Counted from the first letter of the stretch, positions 52,042 through 61,975 are shown. The stretch: DNA of 64,000 nt from Alphaproteobacteria bacterium (GCA_012103325.1 WLWY01000005.1:248001-312000); one strand, 5' to 3'. The notes: a model not told the origin generated them from the letters alone. Numbers and translations: made by a program.

Positions 52042-53076
52042 ATGCAGACCACGACGATTGGCAGTTATCCGAAACCAGATTCCATGACTCTACCTGGCTT
52101 CATCGCCAAGCATCCCAACCCGACGGCGCGCTATACCGAGTGGCTGGCGACACGGACGGACGCCGATAAAGAGGCGGCGCTTGAAGGTGCCCGTACCATC
52201 GTTCGAGAGCAGGCGAGCTGCGGAATTGATATTCCAACGGACGGCGAAGCGCCGCGCGAGCATTACGTCTACTATCACCTCCGGCATATCGAAGGCTTCG
52301 ATTTCGAAAACCTGGCGGAACGGGAGTCGCGGGGCGGTGCCTGGTCGCCGCGCGTGCCGGTACTGCGCCATGCGGTCCAGCCCGGCTTTCCCTTTCTGGT
52401 CAAGGATTGGCGCACGGCTCAGGAAGCCACCGGGAACCCGGTCAAGATGACGGTGCCGGGCCCGATGACGATCATCGACTCGACCGTCAACGAACATTAC
52501 AGCGACGAGAGGGCGCTGGCGCGCGCGTTGGCCGATACGCTGAACGTCGAAATACGGCGTTTGGCGGAAGCGGGGTGCCGATTCATTCAGGTCGACGAAC
52601 CGCTCTTTGCCCGCAGGCCCGATGCGGCGCTGGATTGGGGGATCGAATGCCTGGAGCGCTGCTTCCACGGGCTGCCGCCGACACTAACGCGCGTCATGCA
52701 TATGTGTTGCGGCTATCCCTCGGCGCTGAATATGACGGATTACCCGAAGGCCGATCCGCAGGCCTATTTCGAACTCGCGGGTCCGTTGGACATGGCCAAG
52801 ATCGATGCGGTTTCGATCGAAGACGCGCATCGCCACAACGACTTAGCCTTGCTTGAAAAATTCACCCAAACGACGGTCATTCTCGGCTGCGTCGATATCG
52901 CGAATACCAGAGTCGAGACCGTCGATGAAATATCCGGGCGGCTCGGCGCCGCGCATCAGCATATCGATCCGGCACGCCTCATCGCCGCGCCGGATTGCGG
53001 CCTGGCGATGCTCGACCGGGACACGGCAGTTCAAAAGATGAGCAACCTCGCCAGCGCCGCGCACGCGATCGATTAG
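52042..53076 (+). CDS. MetE C-terminal-like methyltransferase (cobalamin-independent, UROD/MetE superfamily)
   Basis: A 344-residue protein with GGAGG before its ATG. It corresponds to the catalytic C-terminal half of cobalamin-independent methionine synthase only. It begins TTTIGSYPKP; zinc ligands are expected in MHMCCGYP (His-x-Cys) and APDCGLAML (Cys), with the acidic partner nearby. IQVDEPLF is also typical. Short MetE-like proteins move methyl groups between small molecules and thiols; the donor is unknown. It probably forms an operon with the aspartate dehydrogenase-like gene. Confidence 0.82.
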   Translation: MQTTTIGSYPKPDSMTLPGFIAKHPNPTARYTEWLATRTDADKEAALEGARTIVREQASCGIDIPTDGEAPREHYVYYHLRHIEGFDFENLAERESRGGAWSPRVPVLRHAVQPGFPFLVKDWRTAQEATGNPVKMTVPGPMTIIDSTVNEHYSDERALARALADTLNVEIRRLAEAGCRFIQVDEPLFARRPDAALDWGIECLERCFHGLPPTLTRVMHMCCGYPSALNMTDYPKADPQAYFELAGPLDMAKIDAVSIEDAHRHNDLALLEKFTQTTVILGCVDIANTRVETVDEISGRLGAAHQHIDPARLIAAPDCGLAMLDRDTAVQKMSNLASAAHAID

Positions 53077-53086
53077 GCGGTCTCAG

Positions 53087-54277
53087 CTAGTAGGAGCGCG
53101 GCATGCCGAGGATGTGCTGGCCGATATAGCCCAGGATCATGTTGGTCGAGACCGGCGCGGTTCTGTAGAGCCGGATTTCCCGCCACTTCCGCTCGATATC
53201 GTACTCCCGCGCGAAGGCGAAACCGCCGAACGTCGTGAAGGCGGCTTCCGCTGCGGCCCATGCCGCTTCGGCGCACAGATGCTTGGCCATGTTGGCTTCT
53301 CCGCCGCAGTCGAGACCGGCATCGAAAAGCGCCGCCGCCTTGCGCGCCATGAGGTCGGCGGCCAGCAGATCGGCGTAGGCCTTGGCGATGGGAAACTGAA
53401 CGCCCTGATTTTTGCCGATGGGATGGCCGAAGACGATGCGCTCGTTGGCGTACTCGACGGCACGTTTCGTCATGTAATGACCGTCGCCCACGACCTCGCC
53501 GGCCACCAGAATGCGTTCCGCATTCATGCCGTCGAGGATGTAGCGGAAGCCTTTGCCTTCCTCGCCGATAAGGCTGTCTGCGGGGATGCGCAAATTGTCG
53601 AAGAAGATTTCCGTCGTATTGTGATTGACCATGGCGTCGATTGGCTGGATATCCATGCCGTTGCCGCGCGCCGCGCGCATATCGACCAGGAAGGTGGATA
53701 GCCCGTCGCTGCGACGCTTGACCTGGTCCGGCGATGTCGTCCTGGCGAGCAGGAGCATCAGGTCGGAATGCAGGGCACGGCTGGTCCAGACTTTCTGACC
53801 GTTGATGACGTACTCGTCACCGTCCCGTTCGGCGCGGGTCTTGAGCTGCGTCGTGTCCGACCCGGTCGTCGGTTCGGTGACGCCGAACGCCTGCAGGCGA
53901 AGCTCGCCGCTGGCGATTTTGGGCAGATAATTCTTTTTCTGTTCCGGCGAGCCATGCCGCAGCACGGTACCCATCGTGTACATCTGGGCGTGACAGGCGG
54001 CGGCACTACAGCCCGATGCGTGGATCGTCTCCAGGATGACCGCACCGGCGCGGATCGGCAGCCCCACGCCGCCATACTCTTCGGGGATCAGTGCGCCGAG
54101 ATAGCCCGATTCCGTGAGTGCTTTGACGAACGCGGTCGGGTAACTGCCTTCAACGCCCTGATCTTCCAGATCACGCCAATATTGGCTGGGAAACCCCTCG
54201 CAAATTTTTGCAACGGCGTCGCGTATTTCCGGATAATCGTTGTCGTCCAGTGCCATCATGGCGGTCTGATCGGTCAT
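53087..54277 (-). CDS. Acyl-CoA dehydrogenase
   Basis: A 396-residue flavoprotein of normal family length. LQAFGVTEPTTGSDTTQLKT is the FAD/substrate motif and QKVWTSRALHSDLMLLLART follows it. The flavin-side HTTFGGFAFAREYDIERKWRE and the closing NMILGYIGQHILGMP are standard. The usual catalytic glutamate position cannot be assigned safely by eye. It is the last gene of a minus-strand operon with CoA-transferase, enoyl-CoA hydratase and HMG-CoA lyase-like genes, so a branched-chain or short acyl-CoA is the likely substrate. Confidence 0.9.
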   Translation of the reverse strand: MTDQTAMMALDDNDYPEIRDAVAKICEGFPSQYWRDLEDQGVEGSYPTAFVKALTESGYLGALIPEEYGGVGLPIRAGAVILETIHASGCSAAACHAQMYTMGTVLRHGSPEQKKNYLPKIASGELRLQAFGVTEPTTGSDTTQLKTRAERDGDEYVINGQKVWTSRALHSDLMLLLARTTSPDQVKRRSDGLSTFLVDMRAARGNGMDIQPIDAMVNHNTTEIFFDNLRIPADSLIGEEGKGFRYILDGMNAERILVAGEVVGDGHYMTKRAVEYANERIVFGHPIGKNQGVQFPIAKAYADLLAADLMARKAAALFDAGLDCGGEANMAKHLCAEAAWAAAEAAFTTFGGFAFAREYDIERKWREIRLYRTAPVSTNMILGYIGQHILGMPRSY

Positions 54278-54311
54278 GCGAACGGTCTCTTTTGTTTGAT
54301 ACTAAATTTTG

Positions 54312-55256
54312 TTACGCGGCTTGCGTGGCCGGGACGAAGCCCTTCGGTGCGCCGGCTTTCGCATACATGCCATTTAACGGTTCGTCCGGCAGGTTGGCCG
54401 CGATGATGTCGCGGACTTCTACGAGCTTGTCGAGGTCGACCCCGGTTTTCAGGCCGGCACCCTCGAGCAGGAAGACGAGATCGTCCATGACGATGTTGCC
54501 CGTTGCCTTCGGCGCAAAAGGACAGCCGCCGAGACCGGCCAGCGAGGCATCGAAGTGCCGGCAGCCGGTTTCCAACGCGGCGTAGACATTGGCGAGACCG
54601 AGGCCGCGCGTGTCGTGGAAGTGCGCCGTGACGGCAACCTGCTTGCTAAACGCGCCCATAACGGCGGTGAACATGTCCTTCACCTGCTGCGGGTTGGCGT
54701 AGCCGACGGTATCGGAAACCGAAATCTCGTCCGCGCCCGCATCGACAAAGCGCTCGGCGAGCTTCATGACATCGGCAACGGGAACCTGGCCGGCAATGGA
54801 ACAGCCCAGCGCGGTTGCAAGGCCAGCGCATAAGATGGTTTTTTCCGAGCCGGCGGTTTCGTTGCGCAGCGCGACAATTCGTTTGAAATCTTCGATCGAC
54901 TCGTCGATCGTGCGGCGGACGTTTGCGAGGTTATGCTCCTCACTGACCGACGTGACGTAATTCAGTTTGTGAACGCCGGCATTAAACGCGTCCATGGCGC
55001 CGCGTAGATTGGGGCTCAGTGCGGCGATGCGAAAGCCTTCGACCTTCTTCGCCGCGGCGACGACTTCCGCCGCGTCGGCGAACTGCGGCAGGAGCTTCGG
55101 CGGCACGAAGGAGCACACCTCGATCTCCGGCATGCCGGCGGCCGCCTCGGCCGTCAGCCAGGCAATCTTGCCTGCTGTCGGGAAAAACACCTTCTGGATC
55201 TGGATACCATCGCGAAGTCCGACCTCGCGGCATTCTACGTCGATTCCTGGTCGCAT
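54312..55256 (-). CDS. Hydroxymethylglutaryl-CoA lyase family protein
   Basis: A 314-residue HMGL-like TIM-barrel enzyme. The N-terminal VECREVGLRDGIQIQK holds the metal-binding Asp and catalytic Arg, AHFHDTRGLGLANVYAAL holds the metal histidines, and SLAGLGGCPFAPKATGNI holds the conserved cysteine loop. These are the three HMG-CoA lyase signatures. It cleaves a 3-hydroxyacyl-CoA into acetyl-CoA or a similar product and a keto acid. It lies between enoyl-CoA hydratase and acyl-CoA dehydrogenase genes, completing a leucine/isovalerate-like scheme, though other branched acids fit. Confidence 0.88.
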   Translation of the reverse strand: MRPGIDVECREVGLRDGIQIQKVFFPTAGKIAWLTAEAAAGMPEIEVCSFVPPKLLPQFADAAEVVAAAKKVEGFRIAALSPNLRGAMDAFNAGVHKLNYVTSVSEEHNLANVRRTIDESIEDFKRIVALRNETAGSEKTILCAGLATALGCSIAGQVPVADVMKLAERFVDAGADEISVSDTVGYANPQQVKDMFTAVMGAFSKQVAVTAHFHDTRGLGLANVYAALETGCRHFDASLAGLGGCPFAPKATGNIVMDDLVFLLEGAGLKTGVDLDKLVEVRDIIAANLPDEPLNGMYAKAGAPKGFVPATQAA

Positions 55257-55267
55257 GTTCGCTCTCC

Positions 55268-56062
55268 TTATCGTCCCTTGAATTCTGCTTTGCGCTTTTC
55301 GTTGAAGGCGCGCACGCCTTCCAATCGATCTTCTGTCGGCACCATGCGGTTGTAGGCCTCGATCTCGAACCCATAGCCGTTCTTCAGATCGATCTGAGTC
55401 GCCACGTTCAGCGACTTCTTGGCCTGCCGCGTCGAAATCGGCGCATTATTGCAAATCTTGCGCGCCGTTTCGAGAGCCTCCTCCATAAGTTTTCCGTCTT
55501 CGCAGATGCGGTTCAGAACACCCCATTCCAGGGCTTCTGCGGCGGAGAAGGGGGTGCCCGTCAGGATGATCTCCTTGGCCCGACGAACGCCGACCGCACG
55601 TGGCAGGTTCTGCGTGCCCATCCCGCCCGGCATGATGCCGAGCGTGGTCTCCGTCAGCGCGAAACGGGCATGCGGGGCGCCGTAGGCGAAGTCCGCGCAA
55701 AGCAGGAATTCCAGACCGCCCGCGAAGGCGGCACCGTTGACGGCGATGATCACCGGGATCGGGCAATCGATGACGGCCAAAAACGCCTGCTCGAACAGCG
55801 CATGCTGCTTCTGCCAGGTCTCGTCGGTCATGTTGTTGCGCTCTTTAAGGTCGCCGCCGGCGCAGAAGATGCGGTCGCCGGAACCGGTCACGACGATGCA
55901 GCGCAGATCCTCCTGATCGACATAGAAATGCGAAAAAAGATCCCGCAAATCGTAACCCATTTGTGTGTTCAAGGCGTTTGCGGAGTCGGGACGGTTCAAG
56001 GTCAACAGAAGCAGATGGTCCTCGACCCGCTCGAGTTTCAGCGTTTCGTAATCCATTTTCAT
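55268..56062 (-). CDS. Enoyl-CoA hydratase/isomerase family protein
   Basis: A 264-residue crotonase-fold enzyme. The oxyanion hole is formed around IFCAGGDLKERN and NGAAFAGGLEFLLCADFAYG; the conserved glutamate positions lie at GGLEF and in LTETTLGIMPGGMGTQNL. The C-terminal helix region is EAYNRMVPTEDRLEGVRAF, with EKRKAEFKGR at the end. It hydrates or isomerises an enoyl-CoA. The ATG overlaps the CoA-transferase stop (ATGA), so the two are coupled. Confidence 0.9.
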   Translation of the reverse strand: MKMDYETLKLERVEDHLLLLTLNRPDSANALNTQMGYDLRDLFSHFYVDQEDLRCIVVTGSGDRIFCAGGDLKERNNMTDETWQKQHALFEQAFLAVIDCPIPVIIAVNGAAFAGGLEFLLCADFAYGAPHARFALTETTLGIMPGGMGTQNLPRAVGVRRAKEIILTGTPFSAAEALEWGVLNRICEDGKLMEEALETARKICNNAPISTRQAKKSLNVATQIDLKNGYGFEIEAYNRMVPTEDRLEGVRAFNEKRKAEFKGR

Positions 56063-57204
56063 GACGAACCGTCTCCGAAAATAATATCGTTATCGGCGCC
56101 CAACTCCGGCGAGCCTTTTGATTGTGGCGGCCGCTTGCCGTCGAACGACAGCGGCATGCCCATCAGTTTGTATTTCCCGTCCTCGGTTTCCTGAATGATG
56201 CCAAGCGCGTCGGTTTGCGGGTGGGAGACGACGGCATCGATCGTTTGCAGGGGGGCATTCGGGATCCCAGCCTCTTCCAGCTTCGCCTGCCACGATGCCA
56301 TCGGTTCCGTTCTCGTGATTTCTTCAATCAGCGTGTTGAGCGTGTCGCGATTGGCCCATCGACTTTTATTGATATCGAACCGGGCATCCGTCGGCCATTC
56401 CGGCTTGCCGAGGATACCGCAGAGCGTCGCGAAGAGACGGTCGTTCGGCGCGGCGATGATCAGATAGCCGTCGGAACAATTGTAGGCTTGATAGGGTGCC
56501 ATGCCGGGGCCGGATGTGCCGCGGCGTTCGGCAATCGTGCCATCGCCGAAATAGCTGGTTGCGTGGTAGTTCATCCAGCCCAGCGCGGTTTCATACAGCG
56601 ACGCATCGATTTTGCCGCCCTTGCCCGTGCGATTGCGGTTTTGCAGCGCGGCGAGTACGCCCATCGCGCACCACATGCCGGTGCCCATATCGACGATCGA
56701 TGTGCCGACGCGGACGGGCGGGCGGCCTTCTTCGCCGGTTACGCTCATGATGCCACCGAACGCCTGCATCAGCGGATCGTAACCCGGACGCATATTGAGC
56801 GGCCCCTTGGCGCCAAACGCACCGCTGTTGACGTAGATCAGCGTTTCCTTTTCGGCGAGTAGTTCGTCCGCGCCGAGGCCCATTTTCTCGACCTGGCCGG
56901 GCCGCAGATTCTGCACGACGACATCGGCCTGCTCGACGATGAAGCGCCGCAGGGAGGCGCGCTGTTCCTCGTCGTACAAATCGACAGTGACGGAATGTTT
57001 GCCAGCGTTCAACGCGACGAAAATGCCGCTGACGCCGTGATACCAGCCCGTACCCCATTCCCGGCAGTCGTCGCCGACTTCCGGCCGTTCGATTTTCACC
57101 ACTGTGGCGCCCAGCGTTGCCAAAATCCAGGTGCCATAGGGGACCGCGACACTGCTTCCGAGTTCGACAACTCGAATCCCCGCAAGGGGTGTTTCGTTAT
57201 TCAT
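56059..57204 (-). CDS. CaiB/BaiF family CoA transferase
   Basis: A 381-residue class III CoA transferase. It begins ETPLAGIRVVELGSSVAVPYG; the catalytic aspartate is expected in GYDPLMQAFGGIMSVTGEEG, in the usual R-P-G-Y-D-P context. NLRPGQVEKMGLG and LYETALGWMNYHATSYF are family segments. It moves CoA to an organic acid and so starts the pathway carried out by the three following genes. It is the first gene of the operon. The frame runs 18 codons further upstream without homology. Confidence 0.92.
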   Translation of the reverse strand: MNNETPLAGIRVVELGSSVAVPYGTWILATLGATVVKIERPEVGDDCREWGTGWYHGVSGIFVALNAGKHSVTVDLYDEEQRASLRRFIVEQADVVVQNLRPGQVEKMGLGADELLAEKETLIYVNSGAFGAKGPLNMRPGYDPLMQAFGGIMSVTGEEGRPPVRVGTSIVDMGTGMWCAMGVLAALQNRNRTGKGGKIDASLYETALGWMNYHATSYFGDGTIAERRGTSGPGMAPYQAYNCSDGYLIIAAPNDRLFATLCGILGKPEWPTDARFDINKSRWANRDTLNTLIEEITRTEPMASWQAKLEEAGIPNAPLQTIDAVVSHPQTDALGIIQETEDGKYKLMGMPLSFDGKRPPQSKGSPELGADNDIIFGDGSS

Positions 57205-57331
57205 CTTGTCCGTACATTTGTAAATTCGGCGCGGCAGATTAGCCGGTAACGTCCACAAAACGAAACGATTTTCGGATTTCGTTAGGCTTTCCTAACACAT
57301 ATAAAGGCGAATCTGCTTAAGATGCGAAGCG

Positions 57332-59479
57332 ATGCCTGACGACACCCCCCCCTTATCCGCTGCTGTGACGCAGTTTCAAGCCGGTGACCTAGCCGGTGCG
57401 GAAAAGCTGTGCCGGCAGGTGCTGGCTGCGGACGCGAACAATGCAGAAGCGTTGCATTTGGTGGGTGTCATCGCGCATCGCGGCGGCCGGAACGATATCG
57501 GGGTCGATTTTGTCCGCCGCGCCATTGCTGCCGATGAAACGGTTGCGTCGTTCCAGAATACGCTGGGCTATTTGCTGCGCATCGGCGGGCACTATTCCGA
57601 AGCCATTGCGGCCTTGCGGAGGGCCGTTGCGCTCCAGGCGGACTATGCCGACGCGCATAATAATCTTGGCATCGCATACGCGGAGTCCGGCGATCTGGAC
57701 GCCGCGGAAACGGCCTATCGAGACGCGCTTGCGCACCGTGCCGAGTTCCCCGAAGCGCAAAACAATCTCGGCAACCTTCTCTACCGCATGGGCCGCATCG
57801 ACGATTCACTGGCAGCCTACGAGGCCGCGACGACGCTCCGGCCGGACTACGCGGAAGCCCATGCCAACAGGGGCGATGCGTGTCTTAATCAAGGCAAAAC
57901 CGACGAGGCACTGGACGCCTACCGTAAGGCGGCGGAGGCGGCACCGAAATGGCCGAGCGCCTGGTTTAAGCTTGGCAGCGTACTTTTCCAGAAAAACGAC
58001 TTCGAGCGCGCACTGCGCGCCTTTCGGCGCAGCATCGACCTCAACCCCAATCACTTGCGAGGGCTGACTAACCTCGGCGCGACGCTGGAGAAACTTGGCC
58101 GCTACGAGGAAGCCGCACTGATCCTCCGCCACGCCCTGGTGCTCGCACCGGACGATCTTTCGAGCTTGAAGAATCTTGGCCATGTCATTTTAAAGTTGGG
58201 CCACGTAGGGGAGGGGTTGCACCTGCTTCGCCGCGCGATCGAAGTGGCCCCCGACGACCCCGATGCGCATTATACGCTCGGCAACGCCTTGCTGCGGATG
58301 GAGCGTCTGCAGGAGGCGGTGGCATCGTACGCGCGCGTTCGGGAGCTGCAGCCGAGCGCCGCACGTGCTTACTTTGCCCCGGCAAGCGTTCTGCTGATGA
58401 ACGGCCAGTACAAAGACGGCTGGGCCGCCTACGAATCCCGCTTCGACATGGCCGCCTACAAACCGAATGTGAAGAATGTGCGCGAGCGGCTTTGGGACGG
58501 CAGCCCGCTGAACGGCCGGCGGTTGCTGGTCCATGTCGAGCAGGGTTTTGGCGATACGCTCGAATTCGTGCGTTATGTCCCGCTTATTCGAGAGCGTTTT
58601 GGCGACGGGAAGATATTCCTGCTTTGCGAGCCGGAGCTCGCCCGTATTTTGCGAACGCTCGATGGCGTTGACGAGTTTTTTGAACTGCGCTCCGATGCGT
58701 CCGTCACGTACGACCTTCATGTCCCCTTGCTCAGCCTGCCGCACCGTTTCGGAACGACCCTTGAGACAATTCCAAACAAGACGCCGTACCTCAAGGTCCC
58801 GGCTGGAACGAAAGCGAAAATCCGCCGCCGCAAGGAAACGAAGCTTGCGGTTGCTTTCGTTTGGGCCGGACGGCCGACGCACAGCGACGATCGTTTTCGG
58901 TCTTGCACCGTGAACTGGTTCGCGACCCTTTTCGATATTCCCGGCGTTGATTTTTACAGCATACAGTGGGGCCCGCGTGCGGCGGAACTCACACCGCATC
59001 TGGAACGCAAGAACGTTTCCAGCATGACCGATAAGCTAACGGATTTCGCGGAGACGGCAGCGATTATCGATCAGGCCGATCTGGTTATTTCGATCGATAC
59101 GGCGGTTGCGCACCTCGCGGGTGCACTTGGCAAGCCGGTGTGGACCATTCTCCCGTTCGGCGGTGAATGGCGCTGGCTTTTCCGGCGCGAGGATACGCCC
59201 TGGTATCCGAATATGCGGCTGTTCCGGCAGCCTATTCTGGGCGACTGGCGCCCCGTTTTCCAGCGCATGGGCACGGCCTTGTCCCAGATGGTGGGTGTTG
59301 GAGAAGGAAATGGTCAATCCGGCGTTAGTGCAGCGGTAGGGCAGCACGACACTGCGCCGGAACCGGGCGCTTCCTCGGCACCGAAGAAAAAGTCCGGCAA
59401 AACGAAAAAAGCACCGGCAAAACCGCGCACCCGGGCAAAACGAAAACCACGTTCCCGCGCGCCGGCAAAAAAGCCGTAA
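57332..59479 (+). CDS. TPR protein with C-terminal glycosyltransferase-like domain and basic tail
   Basis: A 715-residue protein. Residues about 5-375 are ten or so TPR units (DAHNNLGIAYAESGDLDAAE, EAQNNLGNLLYRMGRIDDSL and so on). Residues about 395-650 form a glycosyltransferase family 9/41-like domain, with LLVHVEQGFGDTLEFVRYVPL and the closing ADLVISIDTAVAHLAGALGKPVW and WTILPFGGEWRWL. The last 40 residues are almost only Lys, Arg, Ala and Pro, like a histone-H1-type tail, perhaps for binding a polyanion. Protein or surface-polymer glycosylation is plausible. It diverges from the CoA-transferase operon. Confidence 0.85.
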   Translation: MPDDTPPLSAAVTQFQAGDLAGAEKLCRQVLAADANNAEALHLVGVIAHRGGRNDIGVDFVRRAIAADETVASFQNTLGYLLRIGGHYSEAIAALRRAVALQADYADAHNNLGIAYAESGDLDAAETAYRDALAHRAEFPEAQNNLGNLLYRMGRIDDSLAAYEAATTLRPDYAEAHANRGDACLNQGKTDEALDAYRKAAEAAPKWPSAWFKLGSVLFQKNDFERALRAFRRSIDLNPNHLRGLTNLGATLEKLGRYEEAALILRHALVLAPDDLSSLKNLGHVILKLGHVGEGLHLLRRAIEVAPDDPDAHYTLGNALLRMERLQEAVASYARVRELQPSAARAYFAPASVLLMNGQYKDGWAAYESRFDMAAYKPNVKNVRERLWDGSPLNGRRLLVHVEQGFGDTLEFVRYVPLIRERFGDGKIFLLCEPELARILRTLDGVDEFFELRSDASVTYDLHVPLLSLPHRFGTTLETIPNKTPYLKVPAGTKAKIRRRKETKLAVAFVWAGRPTHSDDRFRSCTVNWFATLFDIPGVDFYSIQWGPRAAELTPHLERKNVSSMTDKLTDFAETAAIIDQADLVISIDTAVAHLAGALGKPVWTILPFGGEWRWLFRREDTPWYPNMRLFRQPILGDWRPVFQRMGTALSQMVGVGEGNGQSGVSAAVGQHDTAPEPGASSAPKKKSGKTKKAPAKPRTRAKRKPRSRAPAKKP

Positions 59480-59512
59480 GCGCTATTTCGTTTCCGCGAT
59501 ATACACGCCGTC

Positions 59513-61975
59513 CTAATCTACCGGCGGCGGTACCTCGCGATAATATTCGATGCGCTCCTGGTAAAGGTCGTAGAGCATATCGAATTCGGAATCGTTCAGC
59601 GTCCGGCATTCTTTGAGAAGCGCGTCAGCATCGTCCCAGTGCTGCGTGCGGTACGCCTCCATCATCGCGTGGTGTTTTTCCCTGATAGCGACAAATTCGG
59701 GATTTGATGCGAGGTCTGAATCGCCAAGAAGCGCATAGATGGCGACCCCGACGGATTGGCCCTTTACCTGGATCAAGTCGAGCTGCAATGTCGCGAAACG
59801 GCCTTCCGCCGCCTCCGCCGTTTTGGGACCCAACACGATTTTCATGCCGTAGTTTTTCGACTGGCTCTCCAACCGCGCTGCGAGATTGACCGGATCGCCC
59901 AGCACCGAGTAATCGAACCGTTGCTCCGACCCCATATTGCCGACCACACATTCACCCGTATTGATGCCGGCGCCGACATTGAGCGGCATGAACTCGATGC
60001 CTTCCTCTTCCGCCTCGAGACGACGCTCTTCGTTCAGGACATCGAGCGCGTCGAACATTTTCAATGCGGATTCGCAGGCGTTGATTGCATGTTGTTCATC
60101 GTCGATCGGCGCGTTCCAGAACGCCATAATGCAATCGCCCATATATTTGTCGATCGTTCCCTTGCGGGCGAGGATGGCGTCGGTCAGCGGCGTGAGAAGC
60201 CGGTTGATAAGAGTGGTCAGTCCATAGGGATTGGACTTGAACGTTTCGGAAATTGCTGTGAAGCCACGTACGTCGCAGAACAGGAATGTCATCTCCTTGG
60301 TCTCGCCGCCGAGCTGCAGCTTGTCCGGATCGTCGGCGAGTTGTTCGACCAGTGCTGGCGACAGATACTGCGCGAAAGCGCCCCGCACCATTTTCTTCTC
60401 CGCCGCCTCACGGGTGTAATTGGCGAAAGTCAGGACGGAATAGAGCGCTATGGTTACGATGCCGGGATAGGTGACGTCGATCAGCAAGAGGTGCTCGCGA
60501 TACAGATACCAGCTCAGCCCGACAAGCACGCCGCCAGCGATGGCGATACCGCTCAAAGTTAGCATCGGCCCGAGACGTGGAATCATGATTGTCATGAACA
60601 AGCCGGCGAACAGGATCATCGCCAACTCGACGCTGTTCGCATAGTTCGGGTACTTCAGATAAAACTCTTCGTCCCTAATTTTGGAGATCTCGGCGTTCGC
60701 GGCCTGCGCCAGCATTTGCGGTGTCAGCTTGGTGCCGTCCGCTTTGGCATCGGCCTTGATTTTCTCGACAATCGCCTGCGCCTTTTGGCCTTTATGCGTG
60801 TTTGCGGCAAGGATCGTTTCCAGAATATTGGCATGGACTTCGACACCGGGAAGGCGTCCGGCGATGGGGGTCGCTCGAATATCCAATAAGCCGACAGCCG
60901 AGGTTCCGACGACGAACAACCGCCCCGCCAGTTTCTCGGGCGGGACCCGCTTGTTAATGATGTCGGTAGCGGAAACATACAAACGGCCCGAATTGTCCTG
61001 GGAGTTGTAGGCATCCGGTTTTGCGAAATGCACCCAGATCCGGCCATGGCTGTCCGTCGGAATTTCAAAATTGCCCTGCCGCGTTTGAAGCCCGATATGC
61101 GAAAGACCGGCCGCGTCCCGTTTGGTGAAAACCATATTCCCGCGGAATGCGGCGCGGAGCATTTCGACGGTCAGTGCCGGCCTGATATCCTTGCCGATGC
61201 GGGCGACCAGCGGCACCCGCCGTACGACGCCGTCTTCTTCGTCCCAGACCGTGAAGAAGCCATGTCCGGAAGCGGCATCCTCCAGCTCCTGAACATTGCC
61301 CATATAGGCAACATATTCGAAGAGGAAGTCACGCGGGTCTCCCCCAAACAACCCCTTAACCGATGACTTTACCGTCGGTGGGTTCCGGCCTTCCGGCAGC
61401 TGGGAAAAAAGACCGACTTGTCCGACGACGGTAGGGATCCGCTTCATCGCCGCTGCCATGACATCTTCGTTGCGCGGCAGTTTATTTAATGAAGCGATCG
61501 TCTGTTTGTCCGCGCCACGGATTGCCGAAGCAACCAGATTCGGTGACATCCGGTCGTATTCCGGAAAGACGGCGTCAAACCCGACCACAGCGGCCTTGCC
61601 GTCGGCCAGGCGGTTGATCAGATCTGCGATGACGGTGCGCGGCCACGGCCATTGACCGATTTCGAGCAGGCTTTTTTCGTCGATATCGACGATGCCAACG
61701 CCATAATTCTCAGGCGGCCGCGGCGCCAGCCGCTGGTACAGATCGAATGTTTTGACGCGCGCTAACTCGACCCAGCCGACGTCAAACACGCGTCCGCTGA
61801 TGCCAAGAACAAGGACTGATAATGCAATAATCGTCGACACACGGAGCTTCCACCACGGCCCTTTGCTGCCGCCGCTGCGAAAGAACTGATCTTTGAGGCT
61901 GCGTCCGAAGTCGGCGATTCTAGCGCCGATACCGGAGCGTCCAACATCTTCGCGAGCATGGGCTGTCGCTGTCAT
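59513..61975 (-). CDS. CHASE2 domain adenylate/guanylate cyclase
   Basis: An 820-residue membrane sensor. TM1 is at about 45-62 (VSTIIALSVLVLGISGRVF), followed by an extracytoplasmic CHASE2 domain (about 75-415, with VGIVDIDEKSLLEIGQWPWPR and VVGFDAVFPEYD). Three helices come at about 455-535. The cytoplasmic class III cyclase domain (about 570-750) has FLFCDVRGFTAISE with a metal-binding Asp, IDKYMGDCIMAFWNAP, and VNVGAGINTGECVVGNMGS. A helical C-terminal tail follows. It makes cAMP or cGMP in response to an outside signal. It is convergent with the TPR-glycosyltransferase gene, 33 bases apart. Confidence 0.92.
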   Translation of the reverse strand: MTATAHAREDVGRSGIGARIADFGRSLKDQFFRSGGSKGPWWKLRVSTIIALSVLVLGISGRVFDVGWVELARVKTFDLYQRLAPRPPENYGVGIVDIDEKSLLEIGQWPWPRTVIADLINRLADGKAAVVGFDAVFPEYDRMSPNLVASAIRGADKQTIASLNKLPRNEDVMAAAMKRIPTVVGQVGLFSQLPEGRNPPTVKSSVKGLFGGDPRDFLFEYVAYMGNVQELEDAASGHGFFTVWDEEDGVVRRVPLVARIGKDIRPALTVEMLRAAFRGNMVFTKRDAAGLSHIGLQTRQGNFEIPTDSHGRIWVHFAKPDAYNSQDNSGRLYVSATDIINKRVPPEKLAGRLFVVGTSAVGLLDIRATPIAGRLPGVEVHANILETILAANTHKGQKAQAIVEKIKADAKADGTKLTPQMLAQAANAEISKIRDEEFYLKYPNYANSVELAMILFAGLFMTIMIPRLGPMLTLSGIAIAGGVLVGLSWYLYREHLLLIDVTYPGIVTIALYSVLTFANYTREAAEKKMVRGAFAQYLSPALVEQLADDPDKLQLGGETKEMTFLFCDVRGFTAISETFKSNPYGLTTLINRLLTPLTDAILARKGTIDKYMGDCIMAFWNAPIDDEQHAINACESALKMFDALDVLNEERRLEAEEEGIEFMPLNVGAGINTGECVVGNMGSEQRFDYSVLGDPVNLAARLESQSKNYGMKIVLGPKTAEAAEGRFATLQLDLIQVKGQSVGVAIYALLGDSDLASNPEFVAIREKHHAMMEAYRTQHWDDADALLKECRTLNDSEFDMLYDLYQERIEYYREVPPPVD

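Noticed and set aside
59322..59345. tRNA-like D-arm sequence (GTTAGTGCAGCGGTAGGGCAGC)
   Set aside because: It lies inside the TPR-glycosyltransferase coding frame, and there is no matching acceptor stem, anticodon arm or T-arm after it.
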